NCBI GenBank assembly: GCA_019636445.1
Contig: JAHBXO010000018.1
Span: forward strand, 39,048-103,047
Reading direction: 5' to 3'
From: Gemmataceae bacterium
Lineage (GTDB): Bacteria; Planctomycetota; Planctomycetia; Gemmatales; Gemmataceae
DNA: 64,000 nt
This document shows positions 41,949 through 50,562 of this stretch, one piece after another. The notes beneath the pieces are model-generated. The model did not search any database. It saw nothing but the letters and a program-made list of their open reading frames with translations, and was not told where the DNA came from. Within the stretch, counting starts at the first letter, position 1. Each line of letters begins with the position of its first letter. Made by a program: the position numbers and the translations under genes.

Positions 41949-44900
41949 ATGAATGCGCTGATCCTTTCCCTCCTTCTCGTCTCACCTTCGGCCGAACCCA
42001 ACGCCGGCATCCGACCCGTCGGCGACAACGGCCAGCCGCTGAACCTGAACTTCGAAACCGGCACACTCCAGGACTGGACCGCCGACGGCGACGCCTTCAA
42101 GGGCCAGCCGATCAAGGGCGACACGGTGAAGCCGCGCCGTGGCGACATGAGCAGCAAGCATCAGGGGCAGTACTGGATCGGCGGGTACGAGAAGGTGCAG
42201 GACAGGCCGACGGGCACCCTGACGAGCGTGCCGTTCAAGGTCACGCATCCGTGGGCGAGCTTCCTCATCGCCGGCGGGCCGCACCCGAAGGGGACGTTCG
42301 TCGAGCTGATCGACGCGGAGACGAAGAAGCCGTTCTTCAGCGCCACGAGCGCGGACGAAACCGAGACGCTGCATCGCGTGGCCGTGGACCTGGCGAAAGT
42401 GCAGGGGAAGTCGATCCAGATTCGACTCGTGGACAAGCACACCGGCCACTGGGGTCATTTGAACTTCGATGACTTCCTGTTCCACGCCGAGAAGCCGGCG
42501 GTCGCGGCGCGTCCGGCGGCGCTCGTGCAGGACGACTATAAGTTTGCCGGCCAGAAGCCCGAGGACGCGGCCAAGAACATGACCGTGCCGCCGGGCTTCA
42601 GCGTCAGCCTCTTCGCCGGCGAGCCAGACGTGCACCAGCCGATCGCGTTCTGCTTCGACGATCGCGGCCGGCTCTGGGTGGTGGAGGCGTTCGTCTACCC
42701 GAAACGCATCAAGGGCGACGGCCCGATGCTGCCGGAAGCCGAACGCAAGAAGGGGGACAAGATTCTGATCTTCGAAGACACCGACGGCGACGGGAAGTTC
42801 GACAAGCGCACCGTCTTCCTCGAAGGCCTGAACCTCGTCAGTGGCATCGAGTACGGCTTCGGCGGCCTCTGGATCGGCGCGGCCCCGTATTTCTGCTTCA
42901 TCCCGATTCTCGAAGGCGACAAACCGGGCGAAGTGAAGGTGCTCCTCGACGGATGGGGCTACGAGGACACGCACGAGACACTCAACAGCTTCATCTGGGG
43001 CCCTGACGGCTGGCTCTACGGCTGCCATGGCGTCTTCACGCACTCGAAGGTCGGTAAGCCTGGCACCGATGACAAGGATCGCCAGCGGATCAACGCCGGC
43101 ATCTGGCGCTACCACCCGACCAAGCACGCCTTCGAAGTCTTCGCTCACGGCACCAGCAACCCGTGGGGCCTCGACTACAACCAATACGGGGACTTCTTTG
43201 CCGAGGCGTGCGTCATCCCGCACCTCTGGCACATCGTGCAGGGCGGCCGCTACCAGCGCCAGGCCGGCTCGCACTTCAACCCCCACACCTACGACGACAT
43301 CAAGACCATCGCCAAACACCGCCACTACCTCGGCGCGACGCCCCACGGCGGCAACAACAAGAGCGACAGCGCCGGCGGCGGCCATGCCCACAGCGGCCTG
43401 CTCTGCTACCAGGGCGGCACCTGGCCCAAGGAGTACCATGGCAAGCTCTTCATGGGGAACATCCACGGCCACCGCATCAACGTGGACGTCGTGACACCGA
43501 AGGGCAGCGGCTACGAAGGCGACCGCAACCCGGACTTCCTGCTGACGAACGACCGCTACGCGATCATCGTGGCGATGCGCACCGGGCCGGACGGCAACAT
43601 CTTCTTCACCGACTGGAGCGACAAACAAGTCTGCCACCGCAACGAGGTGGAGATCTGGGACCGCACGAACGGCCGCATCTTCAAGGTGAGCCACAAGGAC
43701 GCGAAGCCGGTAAAGGGATTGGATTTGCAGAAGCTGAGCGACGCGGAACTGGTGAAGTTGATCACGAGCGAGAACGAGTGGATGTCCCGCCACGCGCGGC
43801 GGATCCTGCAGGAGCGGGCCGCGAACCAGTTTGGCGGCGACGCGATGCGCGGTGCAGCGGTGGTAAAAGCGTTGGAAAGCATCATGGATTTCGAGAAGTC
43901 CGACGCGGTGCGGTTGCGGGCGCTCTGGACGCTCCACGTCTGCTCGGGGTTGTCGGCCGCTCGAGAAGCGATGGCGTTAAAGGATTCCGATCACCACATG
44001 CGGGCGTGGATGGTCCAGTTTCTGGCGGAGCCGCAGGAGAACCACGACCGGTGGGTCGCCCACGCCAATGCCATCCTCCACGAAATGTCGAAATCCGATC
44101 CTTCCCCCGTGGTTCGACGGGCGATCGCCAGTGCTTGCCAACGATTGCCCGCGCAAATCAACTGGCTCGATCTCGAACATCTCGCCCGACACGCGGAAGA
44201 CGCCACCGACCCGGTTCTGCCACATCTTTACTGGTATGCTCTGGAGCCGATCGCGGGACGAAACCCCGAACTCGGGCTGAAACTCGCCAGCGGGACAGCG
44301 ATCGAAGGGCTGTTCGAGAAGACCGCCCGCCGCATCGCTTCCATCGGCACGCCGGAATCGCTCACGGTTCTCGCCAAGCAACTGGGCCAAACGAAGGTCG
44401 CGAACGAACAACTCGCGATCCTGAACGGTCTGTCCGTCGGCCTCAAGGGCCGCAAGGACGCGGCGGCGCCGAAGGAATGGTCGGACGCCTTCGCCAAGCT
44501 CGCGAAGAGTGAATCGGCCGAAGTGCGGTCCGCCGCGCTCGCCGTCGGCGTCGCCTTCCGCGACCCGGCCGCCGCGACGGCATTGCTCGACATCGTCGGC
44601 GACGCGAAGGCCAACGCGGCCATCCGCCAGAGCGCCCTCGCAGCGCTCCTCGATGTCGGCCACGACCGGCTCGGCGGCGTTCTGAAATCGCTCTTGAAGG
44701 ACCCGGCCCTGCGAACGGCCGCGATTCGCGGCATGGCCCGCACCGCCGACGAGACGGTGCCCGCCACGCTCGTGAAAGAATACCCGAACCTGAGCGCCGA
44801 CGACAAGCGCGAGGTTGTCACCGTGCTCGCCAGCCGGGTCAAGTTCGGCATTGCCCTGCTGTACGCCATCGAGCACAAGGCGATCCCGAGCGCCGACGTG

Positions 44901-46004
44901 CCGGCCGAGACGATCCGCCAGCTCCGCAACCTGAACGACGCGGAACTGAACAAGCGGATCGCCGCCGTCTGGGGCGTCGTCCGCGACACGCCGGCCGACC
45001 GCAAGGCGCTCATCACCGAGTGGCGCCGCCGCCTCGCGAACCCGCAGCCCGAAGACCTCGCCGCCGGCCGGGCGCACTTCAACAAGGTCTGCGCCCAGTG
45101 CCACACGCTCTACGGCGTCGGCGGCAAGGTCGGCCCGGACATCACCGGCTCCAACCGCGCCGATGCCGCGTACCTGCTGGAGAACATGTTCGATCCCTCC
45201 GCCGTCATTCCGAAGGAATACGCCGCGACGAAGATCGACCTGCTCGACGGCCGCGTCGTCACCGGCATCGTGAAGGAGGAGACGAAGACCGCTCTCACGG
45301 TCGTCACCGAGCGCGAAACGCTGACGATCCCCGTGGCCGACATCGCGGGCCGCAAGGCGTCGGCCGAGTCGATGATGCCCAACGACCTGACGAAGCAGCT
45401 CAAGGATAGCGAGATCCGCAACCTCATCGCCTACCTGCGCCACGCGGGCCAGGTGCCGGCGCTCGCCACGGCCGAGACGGCGAAGGACTTCTTCAACGGC
45501 AAGGACCTCACCGGCTGGGACGGCGACAAGGCCGTCTGGTCCGTCGAGAACGGCGAGATCGTCGGCAAGACCGAGAAGGGCCTCAAGGCGAACAACTTCC
45601 TCAAAGGGCCGTTCGAGGTCACCGACTTCAAACTGACGCTCAAGGTGAAGCTGTCGCCGAACGAGGCGAACAGCGGCATCCAGATCCGCAGCATCAACTG
45701 GACGGGCGGCGAGATGAAAGGCCCGCAGTGCGACGTCGGCAAAGGCTGGTGGGGCAAGATCTACGAAGAGAGTGGCCGAGGCCTGCTCGCGAAGGAGGGC
45801 GGCGAGAAGTTCGTGAAGGTGAACGAGTGGAACGACTACGCCATCGAGGCGGTCGGGCCGAACATCAAGATCTGGATCAACGGCGAGAAGGTGGCCGACC
45901 TGACGGATGACAAGATGTCCCGCCGCGGCCTGATCGCGTTCCAGGTCCACAGCGGCGGCCCGACGGAAGTGCGCTTCAAGGAGATCAAGCTGGAGGTGAA
46001 GTAA
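41949..46004 (+). CDS. PVC-type haem-binding protein with lectin-like N-terminus and DUF1080 C-terminus
   Basis: A 1351-residue secreted protein (signal MNALILSLLLVSPSAE). Residues about 20-180 look like a galactose-binding/lectin module (LNFETGTLQDWTADGDAFKG). Next is the PVC-type haem-binding/dehydrogenase-like propeller domain (VPPGFSVSLFAGEPDVHQPI, then IWGPDGWLYGCHGVFTHSK and NPWGLDYNQYGDFFAEAC, about 200-560). HEAT-like repeats span about 640-1000. The cytochrome c-like haem site is CAQCHTLYGVGGKVGPDI (about 1048). DUF1080, a 3-keto-disaccharide hydrolase-like lectin fold, closes the chain (DFFNGKDLTGWDGDKAVW, about 1180-1351). The combination fits carbohydrate oxidation at the surface; substrate unknown. 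Confidence 0.88.
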   Translation: MNALILSLLLVSPSAEPNAGIRPVGDNGQPLNLNFETGTLQDWTADGDAFKGQPIKGDTVKPRRGDMSSKHQGQYWIGGYEKVQDRPTGTLTSVPFKVTHPWASFLIAGGPHPKGTFVELIDAETKKPFFSATSADETETLHRVAVDLAKVQGKSIQIRLVDKHTGHWGHLNFDDFLFHAEKPAVAARPAALVQDDYKFAGQKPEDAAKNMTVPPGFSVSLFAGEPDVHQPIAFCFDDRGRLWVVEAFVYPKRIKGDGPMLPEAERKKGDKILIFEDTDGDGKFDKRTVFLEGLNLVSGIEYGFGGLWIGAAPYFCFIPILEGDKPGEVKVLLDGWGYEDTHETLNSFIWGPDGWLYGCHGVFTHSKVGKPGTDDKDRQRINAGIWRYHPTKHAFEVFAHGTSNPWGLDYNQYGDFFAEACVIPHLWHIVQGGRYQRQAGSHFNPHTYDDIKTIAKHRHYLGATPHGGNNKSDSAGGGHAHSGLLCYQGGTWPKEYHGKLFMGNIHGHRINVDVVTPKGSGYEGDRNPDFLLTNDRYAIIVAMRTGPDGNIFFTDWSDKQVCHRNEVEIWDRTNGRIFKVSHKDAKPVKGLDLQKLSDAELVKLITSENEWMSRHARRILQERAANQFGGDAMRGAAVVKALESIMDFEKSDAVRLRALWTLHVCSGLSAAREAMALKDSDHHMRAWMVQFLAEPQENHDRWVAHANAILHEMSKSDPSPVVRRAIASACQRLPAQINWLDLEHLARHAEDATDPVLPHLYWYALEPIAGRNPELGLKLASGTAIEGLFEKTARRIASIGTPESLTVLAKQLGQTKVANEQLAILNGLSVGLKGRKDAAAPKEWSDAFAKLAKSESAEVRSAALAVGVAFRDPAAATALLDIVGDAKANAAIRQSALAALLDVGHDRLGGVLKSLLKDPALRTAAIRGMARTADETVPATLVKEYPNLSADDKREVVTVLASRVKFGIALLYAIEHKAIPSADVPAETIRQLRNLNDAELNKRIAAVWGVVRDTPADRKALITEWRRRLANPQPEDLAAGRAHFNKVCAQCHTLYGVGGKVGPDITGSNRADAAYLLENMFDPSAVIPKEYAATKIDLLDGRVVTGIVKEETKTALTVVTERETLTIPVADIAGRKASAESMMPNDLTKQLKDSEIRNLIAYLRHAGQVPALATAETAKDFFNGKDLTGWDGDKAVWSVENGEIVGKTEKGLKANNFLKGPFEVTDFKLTLKVKLSPNEANSGIQIRSINWTGGEMKGPQCDVGKGWWGKIYEESGRGLLAKEGGEKFVKVNEWNDYAIEAVGPNIKIWINGEKVADLTDDKMSRRGLIAFQVHSGGPTEVRFKEIKLEVK

Positions 46005-46015
46005 GGAGCGACGCG

Positions 46016-46465
46016 ATGGCCCGGCACGTTCTGTTCATCGTGTTTGGAGGCATGCTGGGTTGCCTCGCGGGATTGCTCGCGCCGGTCGTGTTCATCGGGG
46101 CGTGCGTCTGGGATGGCCGAACGACCTGGTCCGAGTTGTCGAATCCGAAAACCGTTCCCTACATCGCCGTGTTGGTCGGCCTTGGGACGTTGAACGGCGC
46201 GATCGGCGCTTGGGACGGTTGGCGGTCGAGGTGCTATCGACTGCTTCCTGTTGTTTGGGCTCCGATGCTATTGTTGCTCTACCCCGCCTTGATGTTTGTC
46301 GAGGACCCTTCTGATTCCAAATCGTGGGGTCCCGGTCTCCTTGCGGTTGCTATTGTCGTGCCCTTCATCTGGATTGCCGGTCGAGTCGGGCAAAGAGTCG
46401 GTGTCGCTGGACGACGCAAGCGGCTGGATTGTTTCCCAACACAGGTCACTGAATCATTTCCTTGA
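46016..46465 (+). CDS. Four-helix membrane protein, hypothetical
   Basis: A 149-residue protein with four predicted helices: HVLFIVFGGMLGCLAGLLAP, VPYIAVLVGLGTLNGAIGAW, VVWAPMLLLLYPALMF and LLAVAIVVPFIWIAGRVG. It starts 12 bases after the DUF1080 protein and could be co-transcribed. The C-terminus (KRLDCFPTQVTESFP) is short and unlike the rest. No family recognised. Confidence 0.65.
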   Translation: MARHVLFIVFGGMLGCLAGLLAPVVFIGACVWDGRTTWSELSNPKTVPYIAVLVGLGTLNGAIGAWDGWRSRCYRLLPVVWAPMLLLLYPALMFVEDPSDSKSWGPGLLAVAIVVPFIWIAGRVGQRVGVAGRRKRLDCFPTQVTESFP

Positions 46466-46576
46466 ATACCGGACGATATCCGCGAGACTTCCAACGGTTC
46501 GAGATCGATAGCGGCGTCGAGCGGTGGGTGTGAGCGTCCCGTTTGCTGGTGGAACATTTGACGACTCTGTTGGCCC

Positions 46577-46803
46577 TCTTCAGTCCGAAGGACTGGGAGT
46601 GCTTAGCCCGGGGCGAGCCGCTTCGGCGACGCCCTGGGTTGCGGACGGCGCCGCATGCAGTCCGAAGGACTGCGACAAATCCCCAGTTGAGAAGCGTCTT
46701 GTCACAGCCCTTCGGGCTGTGGGTCCTTTCCCACGTTACCCAGGGCGTCGTCGCAAAGCCTCCTCGCCCTAGGCTATGCACTCCCAGTCCTTCGGACTGA
46801 AGA
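46577..46803. repeat. Composite palindromic element of about 227 bp
   Basis: The outer ends (about 60 bases each) are imperfect inverted repeats starting TCTTCAGTCCGAAGGACTGG. The CAGTCCGAAGGACTG palindrome occurs at the left end and again internally (near 46656), and its reverse complement stands at the right end. An inner stretch near 46700 has the hairpin CACAGCCCTTCGGGCTGTG. Inner ends carry ACGCCCTGGGT and its complement. It is most of the 444-base gap 46466-46909 and contains no gene. It looks like a small non-autonomous mobile or structural element. Confidence 0.8.
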
Positions 46804-46897
46804 CACGCGGACGGAACAGATTCGCCACAATCTTTGGTGACGCACACCGTCGAGCCGCCGCACTCCAAATGAATACGGCGCTCCGGCCGGGTCTGGC

Positions 46898-46903
46898 TAA
46901 GAT
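46898..46903 (+). promoter_or_regulatory. Putative -10 box of the U32 peptidase gene (leaderless)
   Basis: TAAGAT is followed by six bases and the ATG at 46910. No Shine-Dalgarno sequence is present. Confidence 0.45.
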
Positions 46904-46909
46904 AATGGG

Positions 46910-49381
46910 ATGACATCACGCTTGGAACTCTTGTCCCCCGCCGGCGATTGGGAGGCGATGCGCGCGGCGGTCGCCAACGGGGCGGACGCGGTCTACTTCG
47001 GCCTCTCGCACTTCAACGCGCGTGCCCGCGCGGCCAACTTCGAACTCGACGAACTGCCTAAGGTCATGGACTTCCTCCACCGGCGGAACGTCCGCGGCTT
47101 CGTGGCGATGAACACGCTGGTCTTCTCGGATGAACTGCCGGACGCGGCGAAGTTCGTCGAGGCGATGGCGGCCGCCGGTGTCGATGCCGTCATCGTGCAG
47201 GACCTCGGCCTCGTGCGGCTCATCAAGCGGATCGCGCCGACGCTCGCCATCCACGGCAGCACGCAGATGACGCTGACGGAGCCGCGGGGCATCGCGTTCG
47301 TCCAGAAGCTCGGCGTCGAGCGCGTCGTGCTTGCGCGCGAGCTGTCGCTCGACGACATCCGCAAGGTGACTGCGAACACGACGATGCCCGTGGAGGTGTT
47401 CGTCCACGGCGCGCTCTGCGTGGCGTACAGCGGCCAGTGCCTGACGAGCGAGGCGCTCGGCGGCCGCAGCGCCAACCGGGGCCAGTGCGCCCAGGCGTGC
47501 CGGTTGCCGTACGAGATGATCGTGGACGGCGAGCGCCGCGACCTCGGCGACAAGGCGTACCTCCTCAGCCCGCAGGATCTGGCCGCGCATGACCACATCG
47601 AAGATCTGGTGAACGCCGGCGTGATCTCGTTCAAGATCGAGGGCCGGCTGAAAGGCGGGCCGTACGTCGCGGCGACGACGAGAACGTATCGCGAGGCGAT
47701 CGACGCGGCGCTCGCGAAGTCGGATTTTCATCTGGATCGCAAGGCGGAACTGGAGCTGGCGCAGACGTTCAGCCGAGGGCTGACGCCGGGATATCTGGAG
47801 GGGGTGAACCACCAGAAGCTCGTGCGCGGGCGCTTCCCGAAGAGCCGGGGCGTGAAGCTCGGCACCGTCGTGGACGTGGGGCGGAACCGGGTGATGCTGA
47901 AACTGGCGGAGGCGCTGCCGGCGGAGGAACTGGTGCGGGCCGGCGACGGCGTGCTGTTCGATCTCGGCACGCCGGAGGCGAAGGAACCGGGCGGGCGCAT
48001 CTGGAAGGTGGAGATACCCCGCGGACGCACGGCCCCGGGTTTGGTGGAACTGCACTTCGAGATGGATTCACTCGATCTGGCGCGCGTGCCGGCCGGGTGC
48101 GTCGTCTGGAAGACCGACGACCCGGCGCTGCGGAAGAAACTCGAACAGACTTACTCGCAGGACAAACTCTTCCACCGCGAACCGGTGACGGCGACGCTGA
48201 CGGGAACGATCGGCGGGCCGCTGACACTGACCTTGGGCGAAGCCAATGCGACCTGGCCCGGTCCGCTCGAACGCGCAACGAAGCGGGCCACGACGGCAGC
48301 GGAAATTCGCGAACAACTCGACCGGCTCGGGGATACTCCCTTCGAGTTGCGCAACGTGACGTTGGAGCTTCCGCCGGATGCGATGGTGCCGAAGAGCGTG
48401 CTGAACGACCAGCGCCGACGGGCCGCGGCGGAGTTGACGGCGGCGCGACTGACGACGCGCTGTCACTCGATTGCCACAACGAACGCCCTGGCGGAATTGC
48501 GGTCGAATTCTTTCACTCCGCACTCCGCACTCCGCACTCCGCACTTGAGTGTCCTGGTTCGCAACCTCGATCAACTCGGCGCGGTCCTGCCTCTGAAACC
48601 GGCGGCGGTGTACTGCGATTTCGAGGATGCCCGCCGCTACGCCGAGGGCGTCGCCCGCGCGAAGGACGCCGGCGTGCTGGTGGGCGTCGCGCCCCTGCGC
48701 GTCTGGAAACCCGGGGAGGACGGCTTTCAATCGCTCGTCGTCCGCGCGAAGCCGGAGATCGTGCTCGTCCGCAATCTTGCGGGCATCGACTACTTCCGGA
48801 ACGAACTGCCCGACGCGAAGTTGATCGGCGATTTCAGCCTGAACGTCGCGAACGACCTGACGGCCGACGTGCTGTTGGAAGCCGGCCTCGCGCGGCTCGT
48901 GCCGAGCTTCGATCTGAACTGGGACCAGTACGCCGCGCTGCTCGCGCACTCCGATCCGGCGCGCTTCGAGACGGTCATCCACCAGCACATGCCCATGTTC
49001 CACAACGAGTTCTGCGTCTTCGCCGCGTTTCTTTCCAAGGGCAAGGATCACACCGATTGCGGGCGGCCGTGCGAACGCCACACGATCGAACTCCGCGACC
49101 GGGTCGGCTCGTCTTTCCCGGTCCTGCCGGACACCGGATGTCGCAACACCGTGTTCAACAGTGTGCCCCAATCCGCCGCCGAGTACGTGGGCCAAATGAC
49201 GGAGTTGGGCATCCGCTGGTTCCGCATCGACCTCCTCCGAGAGACGCCGAACGAGGCGGTCCGGCTGGTCGAACAGTACACCCGCGTGATGAGCGGTGTT
49301 GACGACGGCAAGCAGACGTGGAAGCAACTGCGGGCGCTGAACCAACTCGGTGTCACCCGCGGTACGCTCAACTTGCTTTAA
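46910..49381 (+). CDS. U32 family peptidase (RlhA/PrtC-like)
   Basis: An 823-residue protein of the U32/PrtC-like family with a DUF3656-like centre. The N-terminal TIM-barrel region has ELLSPAGDWEAMRAAVANGA, then HGSTQMTLTEPRG. The conserved cysteines lie in SGQCLTSEALGGRSANRGQC, QACRLPYE, followed by FKIEGRLKGGPYVA. Family members such as RlhA and TrhP hydroxylate rRNA or tRNA, and a proteolytic role is now doubted. A small in-frame tandem repeat (PHSALRTPHL) near residue 540 is unusual and looks inserted. The final TAA lies inside a duplicated repeat that follows the gene. The start is supported by the leaderless -10. Confidence 0.85.
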   Translation: MTSRLELLSPAGDWEAMRAAVANGADAVYFGLSHFNARARAANFELDELPKVMDFLHRRNVRGFVAMNTLVFSDELPDAAKFVEAMAAAGVDAVIVQDLGLVRLIKRIAPTLAIHGSTQMTLTEPRGIAFVQKLGVERVVLARELSLDDIRKVTANTTMPVEVFVHGALCVAYSGQCLTSEALGGRSANRGQCAQACRLPYEMIVDGERRDLGDKAYLLSPQDLAAHDHIEDLVNAGVISFKIEGRLKGGPYVAATTRTYREAIDAALAKSDFHLDRKAELELAQTFSRGLTPGYLEGVNHQKLVRGRFPKSRGVKLGTVVDVGRNRVMLKLAEALPAEELVRAGDGVLFDLGTPEAKEPGGRIWKVEIPRGRTAPGLVELHFEMDSLDLARVPAGCVVWKTDDPALRKKLEQTYSQDKLFHREPVTATLTGTIGGPLTLTLGEANATWPGPLERATKRATTAAEIREQLDRLGDTPFELRNVTLELPPDAMVPKSVLNDQRRRAAAELTAARLTTRCHSIATTNALAELRSNSFTPHSALRTPHLSVLVRNLDQLGAVLPLKPAAVYCDFEDARRYAEGVARAKDAGVLVGVAPLRVWKPGEDGFQSLVVRAKPEIVLVRNLAGIDYFRNELPDAKLIGDFSLNVANDLTADVLLEAGLARLVPSFDLNWDQYAALLAHSDPARFETVIHQHMPMFHNEFCVFAAFLSKGKDHTDCGRPCERHTIELRDRVGSSFPVLPDTGCRNTVFNSVPQSAAEYVGQMTELGIRWFRIDLLRETPNEAVRLVEQYTRVMSGVDDGKQTWKQLRALNQLGVTRGTLNLL
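48515..48545 (+). repeat. Four tandem 7-bp units inside the U32 gene
   Basis: ACTCCGC is repeated four times in a row, encoding TPHSALRTPHL in frame. The heptamer resembles ATTCCGC units in the intergenic hairpin at 63911, suggesting that a dispersed repeat entered the gene without breaking the frame. Confidence 0.75.
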
Positions 49382-49530
49382 GCGGTGCCATCCCAGTTAG
49401 CCCGACGCGCCAGCGAGGGAGATTTTACGGAGAGCGGACTCGCATTAAGCGGTGCCATCCCAGTTAGCCCGACGCGCCAGCGAGGGAGATCTTACGGAGA
49501 GCGGACTCGCCCTCGCTGGCGCGTCGGGCT
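49379..49530. repeat. Palindromic repeat with tandemly duplicated 67-bp left half
   Basis: A 67-bp unit (TAAGCGGTGCCATCCCAGTT, the AGCCCGACGCGCC arm and GAGGGAGAT-T-TTACGGAGAG) occurs at 49379-49445 and again at 49446-49512 with one base changed (T to C). Copy one begins at the TAA stop codon of the U32 gene. Copy two completes the hairpin: its arm at 49466-49486 pairs with 49510-49530 across 23 bases. Copy one has no complementary right arm next to it. It accounts for most of the 202-base gap. Confidence 0.85.
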
Positions 49531-49583
49531 AACCGGAATTGGCTACACCGACTCGGGAACTGCTGTAGCCCGTAAGCACTGGT

Positions 49584-50474
49584 TCAGGAACCGCTCGAAT
49601 CCGCGACGCGCTTGGTGAGGCCGCCGTAGTAGTCGATGCGGCGGTCGCGAAAGAACGGCCAGTTCCGTCGCACTTCCTCCATGTGCTTGCGGCTGCACGG
49701 AATGGTGATGATCTCTTCCTTCGCCACGCTCGCGCGCTTCAGCAGCCGGCCGAACGGATCGCTCACGAACGACTGGCCCCAGAACTCCAACCCCTCGCCG
49801 ACGAGTACTTCATGGCCGACGCGGTTGACCGCGCCGACGTAGATGCCGTTGGCGATGGCGTGGCCGCGCATGCTCGTCTCCCACGCGGAGTGCTGGGCCT
49901 CGCCGAACTCGGCTTTCTCCTTCGGGTGCCAGCCGATGGCCGTCGGGTAGAAGATCACCTCGGCCCCCTGCAGCGCGGTCAATCGTGCCGCTTCGGGGTA
50001 CCACTGGTCCCAGCAGACGAGCGTGCCGACCTTCGCGTACTTCGTGTCGAAGACCTTCCAGCCGACGTCGCCGGGCGTGAAGTAGTACTTCTCGAGGAAG
50101 AGCGGATCGTCGGGGATGTGCATCTTCCGGTAGATGCCGAGGAAGGAGCCGTCGGCATCGTGGACGGTGGCGGTGTTGTGGTAGACGCCGGGCATCCGCT
50201 TCTCGAAGAGCGAGCCGATGACGACGACGCCGTTGGCCTTCGCGGCGGCGCCAAGTCGTTCGGTGGACGGCCCCGGGATCGGCTCGGCCTTGTCGAAGAG
50301 GTGGTAGTCTTCGGTCTGGCAGAAGTAGTGCCCGGTGAAGAGTTCCGGCAGGCAGACGATCTGCGCCCCGGCCTTGGCCGCGTCGCGGATGGCGGCCTCG
50401 GCCTTCGCGAGGTTGGTGGCCGCGTCCGGGGCGCAGCTCATCTGGACGAGGGCGATGGTGAAGGTGTCGGGCAT
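49584..50474 (-). CDS. aguB: N-carbamoylputrescine amidase-like carbon-nitrogen hydrolase
   Basis: A 296-residue nitrilase-superfamily enzyme that would hydrolyse N-carbamoylputrescine to putrescine. The Glu-Lys-Cys triad is readable: Glu44 in QIVCLPELFTGHYFCQ, Lys117 in IYRKMHIPDDPLFLEKY and Cys154 in GTLVCWDQWYPEAARLTALQ. The motifs PELFTGHYFCQ and HIPDDP closely match bacterial AguB. No agmatine deiminase gene is next to it, so the pathway partner is elsewhere. Start ATG 50474 fits the family N-terminus. Cytoplasmic. The gene is single on the minus strand, ending beyond the duplicated palindrome. Confidence 0.88.
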   Translation of the reverse strand: MPDTFTIALVQMSCAPDAATNLAKAEAAIRDAAKAGAQIVCLPELFTGHYFCQTEDYHLFDKAEPIPGPSTERLGAAAKANGVVVIGSLFEKRMPGVYHNTATVHDADGSFLGIYRKMHIPDDPLFLEKYYFTPGDVGWKVFDTKYAKVGTLVCWDQWYPEAARLTALQGAEVIFYPTAIGWHPKEKAEFGEAQHSAWETSMRGHAIANGIYVGAVNRVGHEVLVGEGLEFWGQSFVSDPFGRLLKRASVAKEEIITIPCSRKHMEEVRRNWPFFRDRRIDYYGGLTKRVADSSGS

Positions 50475-50562
50475 GGTGCGGGAGGTTCTTCAGGAGGACG
50501 CATTGTTGAAGAAGTGAAATTATATGCCAGCAGTACCGCGTGCGAACATCGGCTGGTTCTAC

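Noticed and set aside
48515..48545. The tandem heptamer as a frameshift hot spot that kills the U32 gene
   Set aside because: The four units keep the reading frame and the conserved C-terminal half continues to the normal stop.
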